64,000 nucleotides of DNA from Casuarius casuarius (lineage: Eukaryota > Chordata > Aves > Casuariiformes > Casuariidae): positions 438,106 through 502,105 of the forward strand of contig PTFA01000416.1 in the NCBI GenBank assembly GCA_003342895.1, written 5' to 3'. Positions 24,740 to 37,299 of the stretch are shown in pieces. The translations under genes were made by a program, and so were the position numbers. The stretch's first letter is position 1, and each line of letters starts with the position of its first letter. The notes under the pieces are model-generated. The model was not told where the DNA came from. It did no database searches and was given only the letters and a program-made list of their open reading frames with translations.

Positions 24740-26480
24740 GTTCAGTAAACAGTTTTTTTCAGTTTCCTCCTTTAAACCAAGTAAGCTTTTCAGCATGCAC
24801 AACATCCTGGGGTAAGGAGTCCATTGCCCTACTATCAGTTATGTGAAGAACCACCTTCCTTCATTGACTGACTCCTACAAGACATTGAAAGAAGGAAATA
24901 GTTCTTGTGTTAAAAGAAACAAATGTAAGTCCTCACCAACCCTTTCACTGATGATTTCGTAGACCTTTATCATCTCTATTCTAAAATTTCCCTTTTCCAG
25001 AAGGAAATGTCCTGTGTTAGTTAGCTGTTCTTTATATGACAGTCCTTCAAGTTCATCCTTGTTGGTTTTTCTCTGAACCTTTTCTGGACCCTTCTTGAGA
25101 TGAGAAGATTGGAGCTATGTGGTTGTAACAATATAGTGCCGTAACAATATTCTCCTTTCTATTCTTTTTTCATTATTCCTGATGTTTGGTTTGCTTTTCT
25201 CTTTGCATCTGAACTGATTTTTGATGTTGGTTATAATCTAAGGTTTCCTTTGAATGGCAATAGTCACCTCAGAGTCCCTCATTCATATGTGAAGTTAGGG
25301 CAGGTTTCCCTAATGTGCTTTGCTTCATTTAGATACTTAATTACGTTGGACTCTATCCTTTTATCATGTAGTTTCTCAGTGTCATCCTTCTGCAGTTCTT
25401 CACAGTTTGCTCTTGTCCTTACTGCCCCAAATAATTTGTTATCATTAGCAGACTTTGTCATCTCATTCCTCTTTGCTTTGTCGTTTAAGGACATACTAGC
25501 ACCTGTCTTACTGCAAACCTGGTAGAGCTCTATTGGTGCTTTCCATTCACTGAGAGAACTGATTCCTACCCATCTTTCTTGTCTGCTTACTATGAAAAGA
25601 TCTGTCTTCTTATCCCATGGCTCACTTTCCTTAGAGATGTTTGCTGAGGAACTTTGCTGAAAGTCTTTGGAATCCAAGTAGCTAGATTATTCTTATGAAT
25701 ATGCTTGTTGATCCCTTTGAAGAACTTAAAGGGCTTTGTTAGGCAGGATTTCCCTTTATGAAAGTTATATCGACTCTTCCCAAATAGATCATACTTACAC
25801 GTGTCCATTAACATTATTCTTTTATTATAATTTCTGTTAATTTTCCCAATACAGATGTCAAACCTCTCATTTGCTAGATCTCTCTGGATTTTTTTCCCTT
25901 TGGTTTAATCTTTGCCATCCTGTGATTCTCTGGTTTGAAGGCAGTTTAAGACAAAAGGCCACCCACCAGAGCAGTGGTGAATTAGCAGTTCAGCTATTTC
26001 ATCCCTGAATTTCTTGGGAACCCCTGGGACCATCCTGCCCAGATCTGCTAATTCCATACCCTCTTCACAATTACTTTTATTTTGGATGGGTTCTTTGATT
26101 TATTCCCCGCAAAAGAAGGATCTGGAGCAGTTCAGCTATTTCATCCCTGAATTTCTTGGGAACCCCTGGGACCATCCTGCCCAGATCTGCTAATTCCATA
26201 CCCTCTTCACAATTACTTTTATTTTGGATGGGTTCTTTGATTTATTCCCCCACAAAAGAAGGATCTGGTTTGGGAATCTCAACACTTTCTCCTGCTGTCA
26301 GTGCTGTTGCAAATAATTCAGTTAGCTCTGTTTCAATGTCCCTGTTCTCTCTGACTGCTCCTTTTATTCCCTGGTCTTCAGTTGTCCTCAAAGTCTGTGA
26401 AAAGGTTTCTGCTTTCAATATGCATAGAAAAGGATTTATTACTAGTTCTGATGACTTCTACTAGTTGTTTCTGAGACTCT
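24740..26480 (-). repeat. Ancient degenerate LINE (CR1/L3-type), minus orientation
   Basis: The plus strand follows, in order, the reverse complement of an old amniote non-LTR element that I recognise by its segments. These are CTGAACCTTTTCTGGACCC at about 25073, the CTGCAGTTCTTCACAGTTTGC segment near 25391, TTATCATTAGCAGACTTTG near 25439, GGGCTTTGTTAGGCAGGATT near 25731, and TTTTCCCAATACAGATGTC near 25840. Together they correspond to the reverse-transcriptase half of the element. Every frame is broken by stops and indels, so it is a molecular fossil. Family assignment is from memory and could be a sister LINE clade; the repeat nature itself is fairly clear. Confidence 0.55.
25984..26268. repeat. 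Near-perfect 142-bp direct tandem duplication
   Basis: Copy 1 is 25984-26125 and copy 2 is 26126-26268. Both run from AGCAGTTCAGCTATTTC to AAAAGAAGGATCTGG and differ only near the CCCCGC/CCCCCAC run (one base added in copy 2). The duplication is much younger than the decayed LINE it lies in. Confidence 0.95.
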
Positions 26481-29400
26481 TTTTTGCCTTGCGTTTTTGG
26501 GGTTTTACATTTAATAGATGTCACGATCCTTTAAATTTTCCTGCTTTGGATGCAAGGTCAGCTTGTTGAAGAATGCGTACTGATAATCCCTCTGGCTTTA
26601 CATTTTGGCCACACCAGCTTCCTTTTGCCTGATCTCAAATCTGATAAAGAGGTGCTAAGCATTAGCTTTGGGCTGCCAGCATGATGTCTGTGTGTAGTCT
26701 CCATGATACCTGTAGTAACTGAATTCCCTTAGCTGCACTTCTCAGTTCTGAGTTCTAACAAGCTTCTTACTTCCCTGCAGCTTCCTCTATAGCTGTGCTC
26801 AACTTCCTTCAAAAGGGTGGGGTTTTTTTGTGGAGGGGTTTTTTGTTTGTTTGTTTTGGGGTTTTTTTGTTGAATATGTGAAGTCACAGCTTTAGGACTC
26901 AAGGCCTTCTCTTTTCTCAGTAAATTCAATTTTAACCCAATTAATTCAACTTGACTTTCAAACCAACTAAGGCATTTCTCTGCTGCTATGTGGACCTGTT
27001 TGCAAAAATTGGTGAAACTGGCTATGAGGTAAAACACCTGCAGATATTACCTTACTAAAACTTCACTGAGAGGTGGAAGTTGAGGGTAATCAGGGGAGAG
27101 AGAAAGTTAGTGCCTCTGCTGCTTTCTGTTTGGGTCAGCTAGCCAATTGATGCTTACACAACTCCAGAATGACCACTGAAAAGCAGCAGCAGCCTCAACC
27201 TCTGTAAGGAGGGGACTCAGTAATGTTGTGCTGAGCAAACCAGAGAATCCTAAGAAGGTGGGGATTGCGAGGTAAGTGGGAATTACAAGTGCAGGAGGTA
27301 TCTGGAAGTATCTGAGTGGGGTTGAGTTGAAAGATGTATCTGAGGGAACACAGGTATTGTGGGAGGACCTGGATGTACTGCACTGAGTGGGCAGAATGAA
27401 CGTGGAGGGAGGAACCGAGGAACTGCAGTGTGAGTGCTAGGAAACAAGGTTTGCAAGGCTTGTTTTTTAGTAAGGTAGGATAGTGATTAGGCTTCAGTGT
27501 TCTTCAGGGAGCAGAATTAACTGTTTTTTGTTTGTTTGTTATGTTTTGTTTGTTGTTGTTTTCTTCTTTTGTTTTCCATCCCTGCGACCACCTGCTGGGC
27601 TCACTTCCCTTCCAGCTCCCACCCCATTACTTGCCAGCAGTGCCAGTCAAATTCAAAGACATTAATTTTAACTTCAGGAATATCATCTCAGTGTTGTTGC
27701 ACAGTGCCACACATTGTATCCTGTGGAGGTGTAGTTCAGAGTTGAACTTTGAAAGCAACAACTCTATTGATGGCTGGGAGGGAAGAACTGAGCCATGTCC
27801 TGATGTCTGGGAGAGGTGTAGTATATTCTAATAAAATCAGCAGCTGAATTTACGTCTAATATGCATCAGCAGTGCTTGGAGATGTATTTCATCAGCAAAA
27901 AAGCCCATGAAGCTACACAGTAACTTCTTCCTCTGTCCGCTGATTGTGTTTCCTCTTTTTATACAGTGGTCAGTCTAAAACCCTGCCAGGAAGTAAGCTT
28001 TTTTTCTGTAAGACTGAGTCTGTTGTGACTTGGTTATGGGCCAGGCAGAGAATTACTCTGAGTGAAATCTCAGCATGTAATTTCAGAGCATAACTAGGTT
28101 TCAGCAACCACATAGGTGCACTTAGGTCCCGCAGGAGGGCAAGCCTGATGACAAAGGAATGAGGCACAAGGATGTTGGGAAGAAAAGGAGGCTGAATGCA
28201 ACCTTCCAAGGGACCAGGCTCTTGTTGTGTAATGGACTAAGTCACTGTTTTTGCACACAGTTTAAAAAAAAACAAAAAAACTGAAGCCAGTACAAGAGAC
28301 ATGATGATCTTATAGTAGCTGATGGAGAGGTTATTCCTTGGTAAGGACATCCAGCTGTGTATGCCCTATTCTGTTTAGGGGCAGCTCTTCTCAATAATCT
28401 GTGCACAAATATCCGCTATATCCTTCCCTTGCCCTTTACCTTCTGCCACACTGTGCTCCTCTTCTTTCTGATGCATGTTCTTCCTTGCACAGTCCTGTCT
28501 CACCGTTGGCTCTGTCCTATGTACTTTTCATGCCAGCTCCCTGGATGTCCTGCTATCATGTCATCCTGACCTGCTTTGAAGAGCTGCCTGTCAGGCAAAC
28601 TAACCAAGCAAACCTTTCTTCCTTCTTCAGGTTGATTACTGGGTCCTAATTGCTGGTTGAGCCTTTCTGATGCTTTTTTTTCCAGGGTATCCTGACTCAC
28701 TCCCATTTCTTCTCGGAAGTGTCTGATTTGTTCTTTATCTCAGCAGCCATTTCTCTTAATAGCCTCCTGCCAATGTATGACCCTGCTTGTGGGCATCATG
28801 TTTCCTTCTAGAAAGTGTATTGAATAGTAGTCTGGCCAATTTTCCCCAAGACAACAACAGAGGCCTTTGCCAGAGAGCAGGAAAAGGGAAATAAATAGCA
28901 GTGGTGGAGAAAAAATATAAACCAACCCTTTTCAAACTCAAAAATGGTGCCTGACTCACTGAAGGGAGCATTGCTCTGAAATTCAACAGACTAAATCAGG
29001 CTGTGATAGAGATCTCTGTGTGTAAAGCTCTTCCCAGTAACCACTCAAGCCATATTTTTATTTTAGCTTTGCTTTTTCTTTCTTTTTTTTTCCTCCACTC
29101 TTTCATTCTCTGTTTCTCCCTGGATATGTCAAACTTCTAATTTTTATCTCTTCCTCTGCCTAAGGATAGAACTCCCCAGCCTCACCTCCACAGGTAAAGT
29201 TACTTGTTTGAGATTTCTACTGGTGCTGGCTGCCAACAGGGGCTGATTTCCTAGGATGAGATAAGGCATGAGATATTTGATATAACAAATGCAGCTTAAC
29301 CACAACAGACAAATAAAGGCAGAATGCATCTTGTATTAAGCTGCGCAGGAGGTCAAAATGGGTTAAGACCCATAGCAGCTGCAAACCTAAAAGCAATGGT

Positions 29401-29851
29401 AATAAAGAAAGACAGACACAAAGATAAATGAAGGAGAGAGATTAACAAAAAAAAAAAAAAAAAGGTGAAAAAAGAGACGAGATCTCAAAAAGGAAACCTG
29501 TCAGCTAGAAACTGAGTATGTGTTTTGGGGAAGGAGGACTGCAACTTCCTTTTCAGTTGCTGGCTTGTTGTTTTTTCTTTTCTCTCTCAGGAGTTTCCAT
29601 AGTCCTGGGACTGATTTCCTAGGCTAAGAAGCCCAAGATCTGTTCAGAGTGTTTCTGAGCTCCCAGCAATTCTCAGATTATCTGTAGTACTTCCAGCATT
29701 CAGCATTAGCCTTTTTTCACAGGCAAAGGATGAAAGAGCAGATGGGAAAGGCTTTGTGACTCGCTGGTGTCTTCCTCTGAAACCAGGGACCTGGAAGTCC
29801 AAGCTTTTATGTAATAAACCTAAGAACAGAGATCAGTAACATTGTGATTGA
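26481..29851. other. Intergenic stretch and presumed promoter side of lectin gene A
   Basis: No gene recognised. T/G-rich simple tracts lie near 26810-26870 and 27520-27560, an A run at about 28263-28280 and a poly(A) run at about 29449-29464. The last 250 bp before 29852 should hold the gene A 5' UTR and promoter, but I can fix no start site. The ETS-like ACTTCCTTTT at 29543 is compatible with myeloid expression but is weak evidence. Confidence 0.45.
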
Positions 29852-32800
29852 ATGGCATCAGAAATCACCTACGCTGAGGTGAAGTTCAAGAATGCATCAC
29901 TGTCTACAGAGGTCAAAGGTAAGGAATGGATGATTGTTAAGGGAAAAGAGACTCAGGAGAGAAGGGGGCTGAAGAACAGAGGATGGAGACTTTTGCTTTT
30001 TGGACTGTGATTCCTGCCTGGTCTTGACAAAATGATGAGGCAGAGGAGTTGTCTGCCACTACCTGAGCAGGAGACTAGAGGAGTTTTCAAGTGAGAGGGT
30101 CAAGGAACACCTATAAGAGAAATGGGAATCTTTAAGTGGTAGGGAGTTGAGACATGAACAAGAATGGCTAGTGGGAAGACAAGCAGCAAGTGTCAGATGA
30201 AGATTTGGGAAGGAAAGTATTTTGGATCCTCTAGTCCCCCTGGTTGTCTACCAGCACTGGTGAATGGTAGAGGGCACAAGATGTGTGCTGTAGAGTAGTA
30301 GCACTTAGCACTGGTGTGACAGAAGTAGTAGCTGCCTCTTTGCATGTTATCTAGTCTTATCTTAGGGGAGGGTGGCATTTTTTGACAAGTGCCAAATACT
30401 AACAGTAGAAACTGGTTTATTACAAATGATTTGAGCTGTCACAAAGGCAGAGGGACTCCCAGGGCAGTAAATGGCAGGAAATAAGCCCAAGCTCTGCCTG
30501 CTACTGCTTTGGCCTCAAAGAGTGAGGCTACAGATTCCTGCCTTTGGAGGATATGGGAGTGGGGAACCAATATGTCTCCTTACAGTAGAGTAGGCATCCA
30601 CACCCTACTGAGAGGTGATGCAGAAACGTAGAGCTTTGTGGTCTTTTGTTTGGTTGTGAAATCGTCCTTGCAGAATAGAGACTCAAAAGTCAAAAAGAGG
30701 GAAGGGCTTGAACAAAACACCTTGAAATACATATCAGAAGAATTATCTGAGACTTGGAAGAAGATCCAATTTTGTGATTGATGCCTACTGCTCCTAAAAT
30801 AAAATAAAAAAAATAAAACCCCAAACAAAGTCTTATTTCTATTAAAAATCATGGTTATAAAGTGGTGCTTTTTCTAGGCTTTGTGCAAATTTAAGGCCTG
30901 TTCTGATCAGTATACGTACTGCAGTCATTATGCCAAAAATAGGAACCCATGGAGATGTTCCATGTGTGGCTCAGTGCTTCCACCTTGTTGCTGCGCAGGG
31001 CCCAGAGGATTGAAAGTGTTTATTTACATACATACCCGTGTATCCTTATTGCTGCAAAGTACTTACCAACTTAGAACTTTACCTCGGTTTCAGAATTCCC
31101 ACACAGAGCAGGCATCAGCTTTGGTTTTTCCTTGCCTGCTCTGAGGTGTGGATCTGTCAGTGAGATTTTGATGAACTGCAATCAGTTGGTGCGTGGTTAC
31201 AGCTAGCTTTTCCATCATCGTGAACTGAGAGTGGTGGTAGTTCAGTGTTCCCCATGACCTGTTCCAAAGATACCTGATGCAGCTGTGTTTGCTGATGCCA
31301 AGCTCATCTGTGGGTTTGGATGTGTGCTCAGGGTTTGGTTTTGGGTGGGCTTGTTCAAGTGATCCCACATTGGTTGTAGCTCATATGTTGAAGTCAGTGA
31401 AGTATCCAGGGTACCATTGCACATAGTGAAAACTTCTCTTACAGCCTCATTACATGCTTGTAGGACAGGATAAATGATTGAAAGATTAACAGAAGCTTCC
31501 TGCTCTGTTGCCCTTCAGAGTGGTCACTCTGGCCATGCAGACTCCATGTTGGTAATGGCAAAACTCATCTGGAGTTGCCCATTTTTAGTGTCTTCCTATT
31601 ACATCCTAGAGACACCAAAATTGGCAGTCATTGGAAGAGAGAGCGAGGTGAAAGCAGCAGGTAGTCAACAAACTTGTCTGTGGCAGGAGGTGGCAGGGAC
31701 TGCTGAGGCACACAAAAGTGCAGTTAGGGTCCCTGAATTTCCTGGCAGGCACACATGGCTGCTGGCTAACATGGGAGCTTCAAGCTGAACAATGAATGAG
31801 GTCTCTCCAAGCTTAGCATAAATATCAATCTCTCTTGAAATTTCTTTACTCCTGTTCTGTAGTGAGTGCTGTTGTCTCTTTCCACCTCCAGTTTGCCCCA
31901 GCTTGTGTCCCTGCCACTACCTAAAATAGTCTCCTACTAAGTGTTTGCTTCTCTTTCCCTGTGACCCATTCTCCTCCTTGCTCTGAAACCTCCTTGGTGT
32001 GGGCAGTGTCCCTCTGGACAAGTCAGGCTCTGGCAAGACTGAATCTGAGGATGGTTCTTTAGGTAGACTGCTGGACACAGCCCTCTGTTTTCCCCACACC
32101 TCTAGCATCCAGCCTAACACAGCTTAGTTTCACCATGGCAAGTTTGTCTGAATACTAGCTTGGAAAACAGAGGCGGAAGGGTCTTGTCCTAGAAGGTATA
32201 TTTCTTCTCTTCTAGTGATTCTGGGCCATCATACCTTTTCACCTTTTTTGGTCTCTGCCCTCACGCAGCTTATATCTACCTTTCTGTACCCAGAAAGTCC
32301 AAAAAGATAAGAAGGAACTGAACTAGATATAAAACATGTTTTCTGGGGAGAAGTCAACGTGAAGTGTTATGCAAATGTCTCAAGTAACGTGAGAAGAGCA
32401 ATATGGTGTTTGGTAGCCCTTGACTTGATCTGGAGAGACATGGTTTCCTTCCAGTCTTTAAGGCCATGTGAAGGCCTCACACTCAAGCAGCAGCAGCAGT
32501 TGGCATTGCTGGCTCACCAAAAGAGCTGTGGCTGTGGACACTGCCTCTGAACCTAATCTTCTTGAGAGACCAGAGCGCCCTACTCTATCCCAGTCTGCTC
32601 TGCTCCCAAACTGTGTAACTTCCACATCAAGAGTGAAATTGGATTTCTTAGGGCAGCACTCTCTTGAGTCATACATCCTTGGTATGTGGGCTGACTGAAG
32701 CAGAGTTGACTGTGTTGTTGTGTTTGGTGGGCTCCTTTACTTTTAGCACCTCCAGAGAAGAAGGAACGTGAGCATCATACCCAGAAATACCCACCATGGC

Positions 32801-35800
32801 TCCCATGGCTGATCTCCCTGCTGCTCCTGTTGGTGTGCATCGCTCTCGTCATTACTCTCCTCGGTGAGTTATGTGCAGGCTGGTTACTCAGCAGAAGGGA
32901 GAGAGGTTTGCGGGCAGTGTTGGAAGAAAAGCCGAGAAATCTGAGCACAAAAGGGAACATTTTCCAACCAGGAGGGAGCTTTTACTCTGGAACTGTTTTC
33001 TCATGAGAAAGGATGCAAATCCCAACACTTGTGCTTGGAGAGATATTTGAAAGGTACATTTTAAGAGCAAAATACTGCCTGACTCCTTAAATGCTGGGTA
33101 TTTAAGAGTACAGTTGCAAGCTGCCACAAGCTTCCTTCTGCAGGCCAACAAAACCAGGTGTTTTTATCAACAGATATGTAGGAGCTAGGAATAACACAGT
33201 GTTATGCCAGATGGTTCTGTTGCACACACCCTGTTTCTTAGAATGATGGTAAGAGTTAGATGGGAAGGGACTTCTGGAGGTCTCCAGCCTAATGCCCTGC
33301 TCAAAGCAGGGCTGTTTTTAGAACTTCGGTGTTGCTTGGGCTTTCTGAAAGGTCTCAGGCTTCTCTGCTCCGACTTTGTCATGTTTAACTGCAAAATATG
33401 ACCCCAAATCTTCCACTGCTTACCCTGAGGTCCTCTCAGCAGAGTAGTGACAGACTGTGTTAACAGACCATGCCCTGGCTACAGCCACCTGGGACTGCTC
33501 AGGTAGGTTATATGCTTCTCTAGCTTTGTCGACTAGGTCATCCTGGCTAGATCTTGTGAGTCAGTGGGGGGAGGAGTCCTTGCAGGCAGCTGTGGGATGC
33601 TGGAGGAGCAGAAGTGCCTGTTCGCTTCCCTGAGTGGATGGCGGTTACTGCTTGTGAAATTAAGAGACAGTCAGAGGAGAGGTGATGTTGAGACAGTTCT
33701 TAGTGGGGAAATGGAGACAAAATACTGAAGGCACTGATGCTGTGAGAGGAGAAGGGAGAAAGTGGTAATCTTGCCTTTCCTCCTCTCCTATTCCAGTCAC
33801 TCACTTCTCCCATAGCCATGAAGAGCTGAAGGCCTTGCAACAGAATGCCACGGAGTGGCTCTGCGTCTCAGCAATGCCACAAAGCAAAGGTCAGTAGTTC
33901 TGGCAAGGGTGCAGGAGATCTTTGGAACTTGGACAATGAATGTTGGGGTCTGCTCTGACAGCAAGCAGCAGCAGGGGCAAGAGAGGGAGACTCCAGAGGA
34001 GACATGAGAGGAGAAAAAGGAATTGCTGCTAAATGGTTAAGGGGAGGATAAGGTGATGTTAGTGATGTCCTAGGAGGGCAGGGTGGGTGTGAACACTGAC
34101 AGAACAAAAGGGATAGAATATAGTGGCAGAAGAAAGGTTAAAAATGGAGCAAGAATAAAAGTGCAGCTCAAGTCAGGAAAAGAAGTAATATTCCTGTTCC
34201 TTGTGACTAAAAAGCTTTAGGATGACTGCACAAAGAGAAGCAGGCAAACTAGATCAGCTGAATAACTTGGGCTCTGCCATGGCAAGACCTGAGAACATGT
34301 TACAAGGCTTGCTATGGATTTTTGTATGCACAGCTCATAGATCATACTCAACAACAATTTGAAGAAATATGTGAGCTATCCTTGTTCAGTCAAGCACTTT
34401 AGATGAGGCAAAAAATGACATAGGGAGAACAATTGAGCATTGTCCGTGGAGAACAGGGATCCTTGCAGTGACCACCATCTCTCATTCTTAATATTCACCC
34501 TCTGTGGTCTCTCCCCACACAGGACAAGGCTGGATGTGCTGCCCAATGGGCTGGAGACTCTTTCAAAAAAGCTGCTACTACACATCAACAGATTCTATGT
34601 CCTGGAATGACAGCAAGGAGAACTGCACTGGGATGGGCTCCGAGCTGGTGGTGATTGATACAGAAGCAGAGCAGGTAAGTGCAGGGCTGAGAAAGATGAC
34701 ACAGCAGCCTTGGGATGCAAGTGCCAGGCCCTGAAGGGGACTCCAGAGCCCCTCCTTGCCCTTGAAGTGGAATGGGGAATATCGTCTCTGGGTCCGTTCA
34801 ACCCTGGCTCTCCTCTGCTACAGCCCCACTCCATGGGGACTCCTGCCTCCCCCCTCTGCTCAGCCCTGCACCTCATGGACATTGCATTCTGCCTGATTTC
34901 CAGGTTTTCCTCTCTGCATGGCTAAAAGAAAAGACTCAATATGTGAGAAAAGACAATTACTACATTGGTCTGAGTGCACAGAAGGTGGGCCAGTGGCACT
35001 GGGTGGACCAGACTCCCTTTAATGTGACAGCAGTGTGAGTATCCCAGGACAGAGAACATCTAGTGCAGCCCCGGCAATGCAAGAGATTGAGAGATGTGAG
35101 GGTGCTTGCTGGTGTGTGAGAGGGAAGTAAGACAACTCCGTGTGAGAGGACAATGTTCTGATGGGGCAGGGGAGGGCCGCATAGGACACCAGGTTCAAAC
35201 AGGCCTATCCCTGTTGGTTCACGGTTGTTGATTGACTACTTGTGACTTGGCTGTCAATGCTGTAGGCACAGAAGAAACTGCCTCTCCCTAGCAGAAAGGA
35301 CCTTTCAGAGCTGAGCAGCCTCGCCTGGCCTCCATATTCCCCCCAGCATGCATATATGCACACATATACATGTGCAGGCCCAATGCTATGGAAGAGATGG
35401 GGTGCTGGGAGAGATCTGTGGGGCTGCTACTGCTATTCGTTCTTCCGCAACTTCTTCTCCTTCACTCTCCTGGAGGGGGAGACAACCCTCTGTGGGGTTA
35501 CTGCAATATCTCTTTGTGTGTACAGCCTGCCCTGAGGAGAGGCATTCAGGCTCATGATGTCAGAAAACCTCCTAAATGGATTTAAGCAACAGCACTTGAT
35601 GTCAAATAACATTGAACGATGTGCAGCTGTTTTTCTGCTCCACTCCCCATCTCTACTTCCCCTTCTGCCTGGAAACAAGCCTGGATCACCGCGTGGCACA
35701 AAAAAATGGCTGAAAACATCCAAACCCCATGATTACACAGTCCTGCAGCCAAGTACCACCAAGACCAATGAGAACTGGGGAAAAAAAATGTAAAGCTCAA

Positions 35801-36633
35801 ATACCCAAAGTGACTCAAGCCACAGCTAATCTGATTCATTTCAAGGGCAGGTCAAAAAAGCACATAGCAGCACCAATATTGTGATGGTCTCAGTTAAGAG
35901 ACACCACCTCTCCCTCTTTAAAGACATAAACACAGGTCACTGGAAGAAAAAACATTTTGAACTGAACTACCCCCACAGGAGCAGGAGCCCTTCCTTCTGG
36001 TTTTAACCATTGCAGCTTTGCAAAACAAAAAAATTTTTAAAAAAGCAGGGGGGAAGGAATAAAACCAGTGGACCAAGTGCCAGAATTGGGAGGACGAGCT
36101 ATGAATACCTTTCTGCGCCTGTAATTACTTGCATTTCACTCACGTGGCACAGTAGGTGCCAGGAAGAATGCTCATTTATTAACTAATTTATAGCCTAATA
36201 ATCAACTTAGGTGCTTGGGGTGAGCTGTGGTGAGCAGTTCACACCACCAGGAATGAACATGGCCCTGTTGTGCAGGCTGTAGAAAGAAGGCAGATTTCCA
36301 CACAGATGCTGATGCTAGTGGAATTAGCAGAGTGGGAGGAAGGATACCTCTTCCGTCAGTGAATCAATATTTGTAATTTTTCTTTCTCCCCTCCAAGCAC
36401 TGTATCCTGCTGTGGTGTTTCCCTGCAATACAGTGTAGCGCTCTACAGGGTACCCTGGAGAGTAAGAAGTCTGTCTCTGTCTCAGGTTCTGGAGGACTGG
36501 GGAACCAAGTAATGTGGAGGAGGAGAAGTGCGTTGTAATCCATTGGAAGGAAGAAAAACACTGGAACTGGAATGATTTCCGATGTGAGGTCCGTTCTCCT
36601 CGAATTTGTGAAGCTGCAGCAATAACTGTCTGA
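29852..36633 (+). CDS. CLEC4A/DCIR-like inhibitory C-type lectin receptor (lectin gene A)
   Basis: Type II membrane receptor with one C-type lectin domain, expected on dendritic/myeloid cells. Exons: 29852-29918, 32747-32863, 33797-33889, 34523-34674, 34904-35034, 36486-36633. All are GT-AG with phases 1,1,1,0,2, giving 235 aa (human CLEC4A 237). Exon 1 encodes the cytoplasmic ITIM ITYAEV (residues 5-10). Exon 2 gives the membrane segment (about 42-61, WLISLLLLLVCIALVITLL) without charged residues. Exon 3 is the stalk with an N-linked site (NAT). Exons 4-6 form the lectin domain: CCPMGWRLFQKSCYY, ENCTGMGSELVVIDTEAEQ, YYIGLS, WHWVD, FWRTGEPS, KCVVIHW, WNWNDFRC and RICEAA. The EPS in place of EPN is the same variant as in human DCIR, and WND is intact. 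ITIM plus neutral membrane segment implies inhibitory phosphatase signalling. Poly(A) signal at 37282. Orthology to CLEC4A itself versus a bird-specific paralogue is undecided, so no symbol is given. Confidence 0.93.
33238..33330 (-). repeat. CR1 LINE 3' fragment in intron 2 of lectin gene A
   Basis: AGAATGATGGTAAGAGTTAG then TGGGAAGGGACTTCTGGAGG and CCCTGCTCAAAGCAGGGCTG is the reverse complement of the CR1 3' end. It is short and diverged. Confidence 0.75.
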
Positions 36634-37281
36634 TGGAGGGAACCTCATGCTGAGTAAAACTGAGAGGCTAGCAGTGAGCTGAAAACAGCACAGGGGTATG
36701 TTGGGAGGGGTGGGGGAAGGTCTGGAGCCTGCATGCCCAATCCGCTGGGTGGGAAGATGTGAGTGGAAGTGATAACTGCCATGCATCCAGCACCTGCCAG
36801 TACTCACCAGTACTCATGTCTTTCTGAAAGTACTGTAAAACATGAAGTGGAAAAATTCCTTGTTGGGAGGGCTTTGCCTGAGCTGTCTCAGAGATTGGCC
36901 ATAACACCTCATAGTGGTGAAGATGGATTTGGCACTGGAAAGTCCAGGGAAGTGTGGCAGGTGAAGAGACTGGCCTGTATGTGAACAGAGTGAATACCTT
37001 CCTTTAAATATCATTGCCTCAATTGGGACTGATACATGAGGGCTCAGAGTCATCAAAGCAGGTCCTAGGCTCTGGTTTCGTCCTCTCTGTTTGGGTCTGG
37101 CAAGGGCTGGGTGAAAAGAAGTTGAGTTTTGCAGAAAAAAGATGCAGGAATGAAAGAGACATGTTCAGAGCTGCTCCTTCCTCAGTCTCCTCGAGAAGAG
37201 ACGTCTGCTTTGACCAGGGGCACGCAGAGAATGTCCTCTATTTGCGTTGTTTTAGCTGAACAAAGTTGATTTCCTACACAA

Positions 37282-37287
37282 AATAAA
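37282..37287 (+). terminator. Poly(A) signal AATAAA for lectin gene A
   Basis: AATAAA within ACAAAATAAAATAATAC, about 650 bp after the stop codon, in the first A-rich context downstream. No better candidate lies between. Use of this signal is inferred. Confidence 0.5.
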
Positions 37288-37299
37288 ATAATACAATTT

